Under the pieces are notes generated by a model. The model saw only the letters and a list, made by a program, of their open reading frames with translations. It did no database searches and was not told the origin of the DNA. Below, piece after piece: positions 44,714-55,472 of a stretch of 64,000 bases of DNA. Positions within the stretch are counted from its first letter, which is position 1, and every line of letters begins with the position of its first letter. This DNA is from Tyto alba (Eukaryota > Chordata > Aves > Strigiformes > Tytonidae), in assembly GCF_018691265.1 (NCBI RefSeq), contig NW_024881277.1, forward strand, positions 11,137,503-11,201,502, read 5' to 3'. The position numbers and the translations under genes are program-made.

Positions 44714-46077
44714 ATGTGGTGGTTTCTGTTACTGCTTTTGGGGGGCGCGAATTCGATTGGGGTTGGGATAAAGAGAACCGTGTTCGATCCAAGAGAAAAA
44801 GTATGGGTAACATTAGGCTGAGCCGCAAACACTACCACCTTTTGCGCTAGTCTCGCCACCCCAAGTGCGCCCTTTCTAACATGCTTGGTAGGCGTCCCCC
44901 TGAACGGTGCCAACTGGGGTTCTCTAAACCAAACACTTACGGAATATGCCCAACGCTGGAACCAATCCAGGAACTGGTATAGGGCTTTTGCATTAAACAT
45001 GAGTAGCTGGTTTGACAAATATGATTCTTGGGCTAACCGCCTGCCCATTGGCCCACGCCCCCAGGAACTTGAACTAGTAGACTCACTGAATGCCTCTTAC
45101 TGTGTTTTCCTAGATGCGTCTAAATACCCCTGCAGTGAAGGGAACCGGTACCCTTGCAAGGTCACAGTAGGAACTGAGGTATCCTCACAAGGCAGTAGCG
45201 CCTGTTGGGGAAATTGGTGTAAGCCAATGAGCCGAAATAGGCTGCATCCAGCCCCTGGTACTACCACGCCCAGGAGGTTACCTCCTGGCCTATTTCTCAT
45301 TTGTGGTGATCGGGCATGGCAGGGGATCCCCTTCCGACCCACTGGAGGGCCCTGCACCATTGGGCGTCTCAGTTTGGCCTTACCCCATCATCACCCTAAT
45401 AAAACCTATCCAGTCCAGTGATATAGACACGCACTAAAGACCCTCACTAATGCCTGTGATGACAATGTCAACTTATGGAACAAATGGGAAGCAATATTCT
45501 ATTCTTTCTTTGTCCCAGGTGCTTCTGCTGCCCAAGCGCACCGACAGTTAGAGAAATTATCTTGCTGGGTGGTAAAACATACAAATCTTACCAGCACTGT
45601 ACTTTCAGGCCTAGCCGAGGGTATGAACGAAGTCCAGCATGCCATATCACAAATCGAATGGCCATTGATTTCTTACTCTTGGCACATTGTCATGGCTGTG
45701 AGGATTTTGAGGGTATGTGTTGTATGGATTTAGAAGACAAATCGAGGTCAATTCATACGGAACTTAAACAGCTTGTAGAACATACCCAAAAGATAAAACA
45801 AGATGTGGGGTTCTTTGGACTAGACGGACTCACTAACTGGATGGGATTAGGTGGATGGTTAAAAGGCCTTTTCCACAGTTTGCTGCTTATTCTGATCCTT
45901 GTCATTATTGGGCTTGCATGTTTAGGTTGTGCTTTATCATGTATTAAGAAAATCTTTGAACAAACATTGGGGCAGGCTCTGCTCGTACAAAAAGAAAAAG
46001 GGGGAATTGTTGGAGAATGGCTCAGAGACAAGGGCCATGAGCCCACCGAGCAGTTGTACGATCAGAGCCTGTTCTAG
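44714..46077 (+). pseudogene. env: Proviral env (broken), CX6CC-type transmembrane subunit
   Basis: Envelope glycoprotein. The ATG at 44714-44716 opens a hydrophobic leader (MWWFLLLLLGG). The surface subunit follows with several N-glycosylation sites, interrupted by TGA near 44819 and at 45419-45421. The transmembrane subunit is reached after a frame change near 45660. It shows the CX6CC motif (CEDFEGMCC), a heptad-like helix and a membrane anchor (LLLILILVIIGLACLGCAL). CX6CC is typical of alpha- and gamma-type envelopes, not of the classical beta type. The frame ends 70 bp inside the 3' LTR. Confidence 0.9.
45988..46006 (+). other. Polypurine tract of the provirus
   Basis: AAAAAGAAAAAGGGGGAA immediately precedes the 3' LTR at 46008. 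It lies inside the env frame. Confidence 0.9.
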
Positions 46078-46546
46078 GGGCTGATGCTGGGTCTCACTGA
46101 TGCTGGGCCTCACTAGGGTTTGCCTGCAGCTGCTCGCAGCTGCTGATACATGAGGAATGTCAAGGACACTTCGGCCTTGTGTACCGTGGTGTGTCAAAAA
46201 CAAGTTAAGAGGAATTAGAAATAGTGGCCTGAGAAACTTCTTGTTATGGTAACGTTGGCCTGAGAAACTTCATCTTATGGTACCGTTGTGTATTGAAAAC
46301 AAGTTAAGAGGAATTAAAAATAGTGGCATGAGAAACTTAGTGTTATGAGAAGCTTGTGCTGTTAGCTAAGTAGGTGGACTGTGCGAATACGACCTTTAGA
46401 GCTTAAGCCAATCAGCTAGTGACTAGTAGGCATAATAATTAGGGCTGGCTGTATAAATATATGTACCCTGGGCCAATAAAGAAAGAACAATGCTCTATCA
46501 CCCACATTGAGTCCGTCTCGGCATGTCATTCCTCCGTCGCTCCACA
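46008..46546 (+). repeat. 3' LTR of the provirus (539 bp)
   Basis: Colinear with 38440-38981. It differs by about 40 positions including a 4-bp deletion in the CTAACTGCAAG stretch and a clustered change just before the TATA-like box. The AATAAAG signal is kept. Confidence 0.95.
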
Positions 46547-46760
46547 CATGCATGTGATAATAAACCAGCCACAAACTGGAACCAAAAAGTGGATGAATTG
46601 ACAAAAATTAGGAAAATAGACATGAAAAATTCTTTAGACCCCACATGGTATCTATTGGGAGAATGGTTACATCAAAAAAGAAAAGATCTCTGGCTTACTG
46701 CTTTTGCCTGTATATATCTGGGGTTTTCACAGGTCTACTTTTCCATTGTGCTTTGATCTT
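46547..46760 (+). mobile_element. Possible fragment of another ERV pol
   Basis: An open stretch reads NWNQKVDELTKIRKID, then LLGEWLHQKRKDLW. The spacing resembles the RNase H end / integrase start of retroelements. No zinc-finger residues or catalytic triad can be confirmed. It may equally be host flank. It begins exactly at the end of the 3' LTR. Confidence 0.3.
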
Positions 46761-48606
46761 TCCCACAGCAGGGCAGGAATCTCAAGGATGTTCAATAAGG
46801 TGCCTCTGTGTTTCTCACAGGCCTCTGTTATCTAAGCACAGACATTCTACCTGTCAAGCACACAGAGGTAAACCACAATTAGTGTGATATATGTGTTTTT
46901 TGGCACCCCAGCTGCAAGTCACTTGACCATATTTACAATCCTCCTCGGCAATTTTCCATTCTATTCCCACAACAGGGCAACCTAATAAAAGCCAACAGCT
47001 ACCTGCAGAGATGGTGGAGCCAAGCTCTCTTCTGCAGTGGCCAATGATATGACAGGGGCACCAGTCACAAACTACCTTTGGGGAGCTCTAGACTGAGCCT
47101 CAGGAGAAATAGAATGGACTAGGAGGAACATTGCTGTGATCTCCACCTTTGGAGCGCTTCGGGTTTCAGCTCTACAAAGTCACAGCCAGCCTGGAAGCTG
47201 GACAAGAGACCCCTAGAAGTCTCTTCCCCACCAATCCTTCCATGAGCCTGTGCCTTACAACATGCCCTACAAGAGGAGACTAAGATGGAGGTGAGGGCCT
47301 CTATTTCATAGGACAATTCAGGGTAAAAGGGAGCTCAGGAAGCCTCGAGTCCAATGCCCAGCTCAAAGCAGGGCCAGCTCTGAGGTCAGACTAGGTAGCT
47401 AGGTAAATGTCAACATTCACAGAGAGAGTTTACACATGAGCCAGGCATCTAAGCCACCATTACAGAAACGAAGATGAGATATTTGACCAGCTCCCTGAAC
47501 ACAGCTATCAGTATGCCATTCCTCCTGAGATTCCTGGGAACATCCATCTTCTTCTGCAGAAGAATCTTCTGTAAGGTTCTGGCACATCTCCAGACCGGGG
47601 GGTGCTCTAGGCCGTAAAAAAGAAAGAATGTCTGACTTGGGTACTGTCAACTTAATTACTAAAAGAGAGGGAGATAGAGGGATCTCAGAGCTTCCATGTT
47701 GCTGCTGAAGATTTAAGCCTCTGAGAAAGGAGCTCAGAATTAAAGTTTGGAACTAACATAGCTTTTTGATCATTTCAGTTTTGAAGTCTCTGCTCCACAC
47801 ATCCAGTCACTGGTACCCAGAAACCTGCCCTGCTTTTCCTTCTTCTCCTCCCCAAACCTGACCAAGTGATGGGAAGAGAGGAAGCAGAAAGGCCCTAGGC
47901 CTCTGTGAATCAGCGGGGGTCTGGCACTTGGAGGCCACAGTGTCATTTCATTGTTCACCCCGTAAAGAACTAAGCTGGGAAGTGAGACTGAAAGCCCAAA
48001 TCCACAGGGTTCATTGACAGGCAAGGCTGTGTCCATGGCTGGTCTGGAAACCAGTACACCTACTGCATAGATCAAGCTGGTGTTGAAACTCTGGCTTGGG
48101 CTTCAATGGTCTCCTGGGCCCAGGGACAGAGGTGTGGGCCCAGACCCGAGGTTGGGCTGGCCAGGGCCGATGGAGGCCTATGGATGCTCTCAGTGCCCTG
48201 ACACTGCACCCACGGGATGCCCCCTGGCAGTGCCCTCGAGAAGCCAAGTTCTCCTGCCCTGAAGTCCAGGGCCTGTGCTCTGCTCCTCTCCTTCCCCACA
48301 TCCCTGGGGATCTGGGAGACCAGGATTTCATGGTCACGCCCTGACAATGGTATTCACATCCTTCACCAGCTCTTTTGGGAATACCAGGTCCAGGTGAGCA
48401 GACTGAAAGGACTATTTGCCATCTGTGCTAAGAATATTTCCACAAACTCCAGAAGAAACGTCCTGGGTGGTTTGCATGCTGCTGTCCCACATGAGCAGTG
48501 AATACCAAGGAAACTGTGTCCTCCAGAAGAGCCAGGTTGTGTGATCCACTGATTTCCTGCGATCATTCAATTAAGACATTGTTGACTCCTCACCCTGGCT
48601 GTATGA
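46761..48606. other. No gene recognised (1.8 kb)
   Basis: Only short, overlapping, unconserved open frames. No repeat family, domain or splice structure is recognised. Confidence 0.5.
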
Positions 48607-48876
48607 CCTGTAAATGGCTGGGATGGAGTTGATTTTCTTCATAGCAGCCCATAGGGTGATGTGCTTTGGATTTGTTACTAAACCAGCACTGATAACACAT
48701 CAGAGCTTTGGCTGTTGCTGAACAGTCCTTGCAGAGCATGAAGGCTTTCTCTTTTTCCCACTCTGCCCCTGCAGCAAGTAGGCTGGGGGTATACAAGAAG
48801 TTGGCAGGGGCACAACTGGGACAGCTGACCCCAAAGGACCAAAGAGATTGTACATTCCATATGATGTCAGGCTCAG

Positions 48877-48910
<34 letters not shown>

Positions 48911-49350
48911 ACAAAAAAAACCCAAAACCTAAACAAAACAAACAAAAAACACCAACAAATAATAATAATAATAAAACAACAAAATCAAAAACAAACCATA
49001 ACACCCCCCCAAAAAAACAAAATAAAACAAAACAAAACAAAACAAAAAAAAATCAATGAAAGAGGAAAAAGTGGAGATTTTTGTAGTCGTGGCATTTGTC
49101 TTCCCAAGCCCTGCTTTCCTAGCAATGACTAAAGATCTGTTGCTGATGGGACGTTGTGCATGAACTCCCCATTTTGCTTTGCTTGCACACACAGATATTG
49201 CTTCACCTATTAAACTCTCTTTGTCTTGACCCATGTGTTTTCCTGCTTTTGCACTTCCAATTCCCTCCCCTGTCCTGCTGGGGTCATGGGGGGCAGAGGA
49301 CAGTGAGCAAATGACTCTGTGGGTGCTTAGCTGCTGGCTGGGGTAAACCA
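48607..49350 (+). mobile_element. Solo LTR of the avian TGTCCTGGTT type, interrupted by an A-rich tract
   Basis: The 5' part runs from TGTAAATGGCTGGGATGGAG to CATATGATGTCAGG. The 3' part includes TATTAAACTCTCTTTGTCTTGACCC and GCTGGCTGGGGTAAACCA. Between them sits about 180 bp of A-rich simple sequence (48876-49055). The sequence to about 49495 looks like a second, decayed copy of the LTR end. Confidence 0.7.
48876..49055 (+). repeat. A-rich low-complexity tract with (AAT)n and (AAAAC)n parts
   Basis: An almost pure A run of about 30 bases, then AAC-rich, AAT-rich and AAAAC-rich segments. Its position inside an LTR shows expansion or insertion after the LTR arrived. Confidence 0.9.
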
Positions 49351-49494
49351 AACTGAACACCTACCACAGTGTCATCGTTTCTGGTTTCTCCTTTGACCCA
49401 CACACATCTCGATCCATGAGCTTTCCCTCTTGTCCTGTTGAGTGGGCTGAGTGAGTGAGCAGCTGGGTGACTGTCTGGCTGCTGGTCAAAGTTA

Positions 49495-49660
49495 ACACAC
49501 CACAGGACCACATCAGGACTGCTGTGTCCAGTACGGGGTTCCCCAGCACAAGAAAGATCCTGACAGACTGGAGCGAGTCCTGCGGAGGCCAGAAGGATGG
49601 TTGGGGCCTGGAGCACATTATGAACAAGGAGTGGCTGAGAGAGCTGGGGTTCTGAGAAAT
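49495..49660 (+). mobile_element. CR1 LINE 3' fragment
   Basis: Reads like the CR1 segment between ORF2 end and tail: GTGTCCAGTACGGGGTTCC, then GACTGGAGCGAGTCCTGCGG and GGCTGAGAGAGCTGGGGTTCT. Short and 5' truncated. Confidence 0.7.
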
Positions 49661-50957
49661 CCCTCAGAGCCAAACACTGCAGCAAGGACCCAGGCCAGTT
49701 GGTGGGATCTCACTCAATGGATATTTTCAGTATTTGTCAAGACAAGCCCATGAGCACCTGATCTAGCTGGAGCTGTCTGAGACGGGGCTTGGCTGAGAGA
49801 CCGGCTGTGGCAAGAGCTATGGGACTTGGTGCGTCATGAGTGTCAGTAGGAAACTGGTTTCCTTTTTATTAGTAATGGTGGTAGAGTTGGGTATCACTAG
49901 TGTTTCCTCTTCCAGGACTTTTCCAGCCCAGCCCAGCCCCAGCCCAGCTCTCCCCACCTGCCCTGGCCTCAGGGCAGTGGCCACCACAGGGTGCTGCAGC
50001 CCTCTGGGCACTCAACCACAGCTCCAGCTCCTCAGAAGGACACAGCAGCTCCTGGAGGTCAGACAGGGGGATCATCCTTCCCACAAGCACCAGGGCTGAT
50101 GCTGGCCAAAAGGGCAGGAGGAAACAGAGGCCAGTCAGTCTCTAGCTCTGCTGCATTCATCTGGTAGGTTGTCCCTAACCTCGACTGCATTTACACCCTT
50201 CCCTTCCCCTACCAGCCCTGCTCCCCAGCACAGCACAAGAGTCCTGGCCCTGGGCCTCCTCAGGCAGCTCCTGCACCTCTCCAGTCTCCCTTTCCCATGC
50301 CCACTGCGTTCACACTGACCCCCAGGGCACTGCGGAGCCCTTGCTTGCATATACCTTGATTTAGTGCTTTGCTTTTGGGGGACATCAACTTCGAGGGTGT
50401 TTCACTTTGTGTGTGTCCATTCGTTCCCACCCCAGGGCATGTGGTGAGTCCTCACCCTCTCCTGACCAAATTATTTTCCATAAAGACAGCTATATGCCAT
50501 GAGTCCTGGCATATATAAAGCAGCCTGAGGAGGTAGGGGGGAGCTCATGCACCATCTTACACCAAGAAGAGAGCCTTTAAAAGCAGAACTTTTTGTCCAG
50601 TGGAACCCATTGATATTGTGATCTTAACTCCAAATACAGGGAGAACATAAGGAGAAAAGAATTTTAAAAGACCAATTCCTTAGACATTTTATTGGCAGCC
50701 ACTTTGGAGGAAGAACCCATCCTTCAGGCACTGCACCCAAGAGATCCCATTTTATTCAAGAGCTGCTATTGGACACGTCACATCTGACACAGTGTGGTGC
50801 AAGAGTCAGACACAACAGGAAAAATCCTCAAGAGAGGTAGTGTAAGTCCAGAAAATTATCTATATGTAGGATTATTACACGGAAAATAGCAGGCTCCTGG
50901 CTTAAGATAAACTCTGGGAAATGTGAAGTGACTTGAGACAGGTTGTTGTCAGTCAAA
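49661..50957. other. Flank of a minus-strand OR pseudogene
   Basis: About 50190-50430 resembles 13130-13320 and 30890-31060, which flank other minus-strand OR14-like pseudogenes. No gene is seen. Confidence 0.5.
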
Positions 50958-51690
50958 CTACATCCCTTGGGTCAGTTTCCATAGGGCATCCCTGAGCTGC
51001 TGGTTCCTCATGCTGTAGGTGAGAGGGTTCACTGCAGGAGGCACCACCGAGTACAGAACGGACAGCACCAGGTCCAGGGATGGGGAGGAGATGGAGGGGG
51101 GCTTGAGGGAGGCAAACATGGCAGTGCTGAGAACCAGGGAGATTATGGCCAGGTGAGGGAGGGATGTGGAGAAGCCTTTGTGCCGTTCCTGCTCAGAGGG
51201 GATCCTCAGCACGGCCCTCAAGCTTTGTGCCTAGCACAGTGCAATGAAAACAAGGCAGCCAAATGCAACAAAGACACTAACCATGATAATCCGAACTTCC
51301 CTGAGGTAGGAGTCTGAGCAGGCAAGCTTGAGGATTTGGGGGATTTCCCAGAAGAACTGATCAACAGCATTGCCTTGGTGGAGCGGTATTGACAATATAC
51401 TGGCTGTGTACAGCACAGCATAGAGAAACCCACCGCCCCAGGCAGCTGCTGCCATGTGGACACAAGCTCTGCTGCCCAGGAGGGTCCCGTAGTGCAGGGG
51501 TTGGCAGATGGCAACGTAGCGGTGGTAGGCCATGATGGTGAGGGGAGAATACTCAGCTGACATAAAAAAAGAAAAAGAGCTGAGCCACTCACCCTAGGCA
51601 GGAGATGGCCCTGGTGTCCTGCAGGGAATTGACCACGGATGTGGGAACAGTGTTGGAGATGGAGCCCAGATCAAGGACTGAAAAGTTGAG
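50958..51690 (-). pseudogene. OR14-like pseudogene with frame breaks
   Basis: The minus strand holds an OR14-like receptor from TM2 (FLLNFSVLDLGSISNTV) to the C-terminus (PAVNPLTYSMRNQQLRDAL). A TGA lies in the first extracellular loop at about 51592, a frame change at a T run near 51565, and another break near 51225-51232 at the TM5/IC3 junction. The signature is MAYHRYVAIC, so the DRY aspartate is lost. The N-terminus and TM1 are absent. It is related to the genes at 5626 and 21017 but in opposite orientation and clearly dead. Confidence 0.92.
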
Positions 51691-51809
51691 GAGGAAGTGA
51701 GAGAAGGCCTAAACTATTTCTCTTCTTCAGAGCGAAGAAGTTGTTTATGGTAGAATCCTAGTTGGTCAGCATGTTCTACTCATTTTCTTCCTTTCATTCA
51801 CATAGTTTA

Positions 51810-52362
51810 GTCAACTGCTAGGCAGAATTAATATCAAGATGTTTTGAAATATGCAACGTCTCCCTTAGAAAATGTAAGTAGGCCTTGAGATGGTTCGTTA
51901 AGTTTCCTGAGTACCCCTGATAACAAGGGCCTAAAACACCAGTGTCAAGATAATCACCAGGGAAATAGTTTAAATAGACCTTCTTGGAGCATCCCAGTGC
52001 CAAAGAATGGATGAGCTAACTGCATGACCATATGTGGGCAAAGGAATCCCAAAGTTCAATCACCGGACACTGTGAGGAAGACTATGAACGACCACCAGAG
52101 GGGGAAAAGACCCTAACCCTAATTTTATCACACATGCTCGGACTATGTAGATAAATTCTAGGAAATCTTATGTAGATGTAGATTAGTTCTCAGAAATCCA
52201 CTGAATATGTACAAGCTCACAGCACATATTCTCTGTGATTGTACCTGTCTGTGGGAGCACTTGTGGTGGAGCGATCCCCAGTGCTGCCCAGCGCTGCTAA
52301 TAAAGAATACCTGCTCAGCAGTTCTACTGGATTCTAAGTGTTGAGTGAATTTCTGTGTCAGA
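51810..52362 (+). mobile_element. Probable solo LTR (3' half best supported)
   Basis: The 3' part has the layout of an avian ERV LTR end: a GTACCTGTCTGTGGGAGCAC stretch, GCCCAGCGCTGC, AATAAAG at about 52303, then ACCTGCTCAGCAG and a TTTCTGTGTCA close. The 5' boundary is not defined. Confidence 0.5.
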
Positions 52363-53137
52363 AGGAGCAGCCCCTGCGGCCCTGGCTGGAGCAGTCGGGG
52401 TGGGGGTGGCTCGGGGGCACCGCGGGGATGTGCCTGGGCTCAGCTCCAGGAGGAAACCACAGACTTCCTGCCCGGGCGCTTGTGGGGGGAGCACGAGGAG
52501 CGCTGCGAGGCCACGTGGGCTGTGGTTTGTGCACCTGCAGGCTGCAGCTCCCGAGCCCCCCGCGGGGAATAACGGCCCCTCGGTGACATGCTGAGAGTCA
52601 GGGATCCGTCTGAGCTGCTTGTCTGCTGCCAGGACAGGGACATGGCCCAGCCCCAGCTCGTTTGAAGGGACCTTCCATGGGGCTCTCCAGGGAGGGACGG
52701 GTGAGCCAGCGCTCCTGGGATGGGGCTCTGGCCTGGGCTGAGGCCCTTTCCCAGCTGCTGCTCCCAGCACAGAGGGGTCTGAAGCAGGGGCAGGGGCTCT
52801 TTCCTTCCCCCCCTGACACAGCCCCTGGTTCCGTCCCAGCCCCGTGGTTCCCGTGGCATGGGAATGGCTGGGCACTCGCACCTTGGGCTCTCGGATGTGC
52901 TGGGTATAGGAGATGCTTAGTGCTCCTGGCCCACACAGCAGGGTTCAAGGCATGAAAAACCCATTTCCCCCACTACAGCCAGCCCTGTTCTGTGACGCCA
53001 CACTGCCACAGTGATGTGACACCTGCAGCAGAGCCATCCCTCATATATGGTCATGCATGGCACTGGAGACGTTCATTGGAGGGCTGGGCTGTGTCGGAGG
53101 GGAGATAACTCCCGATAATGTCTAAAATGGTGCTGCT
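52363..53137. other. GC-rich region upstream of the SRCR gene
   Basis: Frames of 60-185 codons overlap on both strands, as expected of GC-rich DNA without stops. No domain is recognised. It may include distal promoter sequence of the following gene. Confidence 0.45.
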
Positions 53138-53140
53138 GCT

Positions 53141-53186
53141 TTGATTGGCTCCTCCCGTAGCTGGCCTGGCACCGCAGAGCTATATT
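53141..53186 (+). promoter_or_regulatory. Candidate promoter of the SRCR gene
   Basis: An inverted CCAAT box (TTGATTGGCT, 53141-53150) lies 35 bp before a TATA-like TATATT (53181-53186). Transcription would start near 53210, some 70 bp before the first ATG. GATA-like sites are at about 53103 and 53114. Assigned by motif and spacing only. Confidence 0.45.
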
Positions 53187-53278
53187 GCCCTCCCATCATC
53201 ATTGTCCCCGTGAGTCCCCAGGACCTGTGACAGGAGTGTGGCACGGCAGGGATGTGCTGGCAGGGCAGGAGGCTCAGG

Positions 53279-53345
53279 ATGGGCACAGAGGGGCTGCTGT
53301 CCCCTCAGGTGCTGGGGCTGCTCCTCTGGGTACAGCTGTGCAGGG
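53279..53345 (+). CDS. SRCR receptor gene, exon 1: signal peptide
   Basis: Encodes MGTEGLLSPQVLGLLLWVQL followed by CR, a short n-region and a leucine-rich core typical of a signal peptide. It ends one base into a codon at a consensus donor (AGGG/GTAAGT). Phase 1 matches every SRCR exon downstream. ATG 53279 is chosen because the hydrophobic core directly follows it and a promoter-like motif lies upstream. The product would enter the secretory pathway. Two decayed copies of this exon occur at 55986 and 59485. Confidence 0.8.
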
Positions 53346-54328
53346 GTAAGTGCCGGCTCCCTTGTCCCACAGCCCAGGAATAGCGGGTACCAGCGTGGTC
53401 ATCGGGATCTGTGTGGGAACGGGGATTCTTTGCAGGTGCTACAGAGATGACGGACACAATGTGCTCAAGTCCGTGGACCCTGTGCCCTTCCCTGGGCCCA
53501 TCTGGGTGGGAGACAGTATCTCCTTTTGCAGGGTTCCAGTGTCTAGGGCAGCCTGTGCCTGGCTGGATTCACAGACATGCTGTCCTGGGGTACGTTTTGG
53601 GACCCCCTTTCCCCTTGTAATGTGCCTCTGGAGCCGATGGTGTCCTCACTGGTGATGGCAGCACCCAGAGATCCCCCCTGGGACACTGCTAATGTCTCAG
53701 GTGTCCCAAAGGGATATTGTGCTGTTCACTGTCCCCTTGTTCCAGGGGACCCCTGACCCCATGAAGACAGTTTGTACCCCACGGAGAGATAGGGACCAGG
53801 GCATCTACAGAAGAGAGACACCCTTCCTGGGGGACCCAGCCCAGTACAGAGACTGGACTGACACCAGGGATGTGAAGGGGATGTGGGTGGGGGGATCCTC
53901 TGGATCGTCTCAGTGGGAACACGGAAAGCCCTGGGCAGGGGGGTGGGTTTGGTTGACACTGGGGCAGGCAGTTGCATGGGAAGCTGCAGGCTTGGGTACA
54001 CAGGGCTGTTCAGGGGGTGCTGGGAAGGAGCAGGTGTCCAGTGCAGGGCTGGGCAGTGTACAGGTGGGCATGGGCAGGAGGCAGGTTGTCACTGGGGTGG
54101 GAAAAGGTGCCTTGTGTGGTGGAATGGCGAAAATGACCCAGCAGGGCTGGAGCTGGGAACCCCCAGCCTTGCACAGCCCATGAGGATAGAAGGGACCCCT
54201 GAACTGTCCTGGGGACAGCCTGGAGGGGAGTGGGCTCCCACCCTGGTGACTCTGACTCTACCTTGTCAGGGGGCTCCCCCAGACCCACAGTCTGGGGCTT
54301 AGTGCTGTCCTGACCCATACCATCTTGG

Positions 54329-54652
54329 TGTTTGAAGGTGTTGTGGAGGTGAGGCTGGCGGACGGTGGCAGGCGCTGTGCTGGGAGAGTGGAGGTGAAAC
54401 AACAGGGCAAGTGGGGGACCGTGTGTGGTCACTACTGGAGCAGGAAGAATGCAGCAGTGGTTTGTAAGCAGCTGGACTGCGGGTCTGCTGTTGCAGCTCC
54501 TCAGTACGGACACTTTGGGCCAGGATCTGGCCCCATTTGGAGGGATGATGTTGGCTGTAATGGCACCGAATCTGCCCTGTCTGACTGCACACGCAAAGGA
54601 TGGGGTGAACATGACTGTGGTCATCACCTTGATGCTGGAGTGGTGTGTTCAG
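54329..54652 (+). pseudogene. SRCR-A exon, unit 1 (acceptor AG lost)
   Basis: An intact 324-bp reading frame for a group B SRCR domain with eight cysteines: [20 protein letters not shown], then [45 protein letters not shown]. Its donor (TCAG/GTAAGG) is fine. The base pair before the exon is GG (CATCTTGG/TG), where copies 2 and 3 have AG (TGTGTCAG/TG). Unless another acceptor is used (CTTGTCAG near 54270 would bring in extra sequence with a stop in one frame), this exon would be skipped, joining exon 1 to 55473 in phase. Either dead or alternatively spliced. Confidence 0.7.
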
Positions 54653-55472
54653 GTAAGGGGACAACCTATTCCATACCTCTGGGGCTGGGATAGTGAAAAG
54701 GATCTGGTTGTGCCCTCAGGGAGCAACGCGCGGACACTGGAGCACTGCTCAATGTGGCCAGTCACACTGCCGAGCTGGGACTGTCATTACTGGTGACCCC
54801 AGTGCCTGGGGAAAGCCCAGAGTGAGCCTACCCCAGGGTGAACTAACCCTGCCACGGTGTCTCAGCCCCTCTTCAGCCAGTGTCTTAGGCTGCAAATGAA
54901 CACTCTGTCCCTGCCCCAGTGTGTCCACTGGTATCCACTGGACTCCACTCAGTCTGCCAGTTCCCAGCCAACAGTGCTGAGGACCCTGTGCTGGAGAAAG
55001 CAGGGCAGGTCTTACTTGGAACATCACACACTGGAGGAACAGCATGAGGTGGCTGGTCCCCGTGGGTCATTCCCCATCACAGGCATGAGTACTTTTCAGG
55101 GAGAACGAGTGCTGTGCCTGGACTAAGGAGCAGGGCGGCACACAGCCCTTGGCCTTGGACCCAAACTGCGCACGCCACTGGTGCTGGGGGGACCATGCCA
55201 GGAAGCACAGGGCACCTTGTGCAGCAGCAGTTTGTCTGAGCAGTGTCTGGTGCTGTGACAGACACATATCTTTGGATCTTCTGATAGTGTAGAGAAGGGG
55301 TGCAGGGGGGCCTGGATGTGTTTGTGACACCAAAAATGCCCCAACATCTTCTTCTGAGATGTGCAGTGAGTGATTTTGGTCACAGCTTGCTTAGAGGTGG
55401 TGTGGGATGTGGGCATGGGAATGCCACAGGGGTCTAGGAACTCCCAGTTGATTTCTTTTTATTTTTTTCCAG

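Larger units (their letters stand above)
38440..46546 (+). mobile_element. Beta-like endogenous retrovirus, full-length but defective provirus
   Basis: An 8.1-kb plus-strand provirus: 5' LTR, lysine-type PBS, repeat-rich leader, gag, dUTPase-protease, pol, env, polypurine tract and 3' LTR. The gag/pro and pro/pol frames differ by -1, as in betaretroviruses that express pro and pol by frameshifting. Every gene carries stops or frame breaks, so it cannot make virus. The two LTRs differ by roughly 7-8% by hand count, so the insertion is old. No matching target-site duplication flanks it (TATC before, CATG after), suggesting rearrangement or recombination since integration. Confidence 0.95.

Noticed and set aside
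46547..46760. A host gene exon starting right after the provirus
   Set aside because: No splice signals fit and the peptide looks more like a retroelement; kept only as a low-confidence ERV fragment.
47119..48501. Several frames of 60-110 codons
   Set aside because: No family resemblance, overlapping on both strands, no promoter or splice support.
52094..52105. Telomere-like CCCTAACCCTAA
   Set aside because: Only two units, inside a probable LTR; far too short for an interstitial telomere tract.
52324..52881. 185-codon minus-strand frame in GC-rich DNA
   Set aside because: Frames are open on both strands. Proline/arginine/serine-rich translation without a recognisable family.
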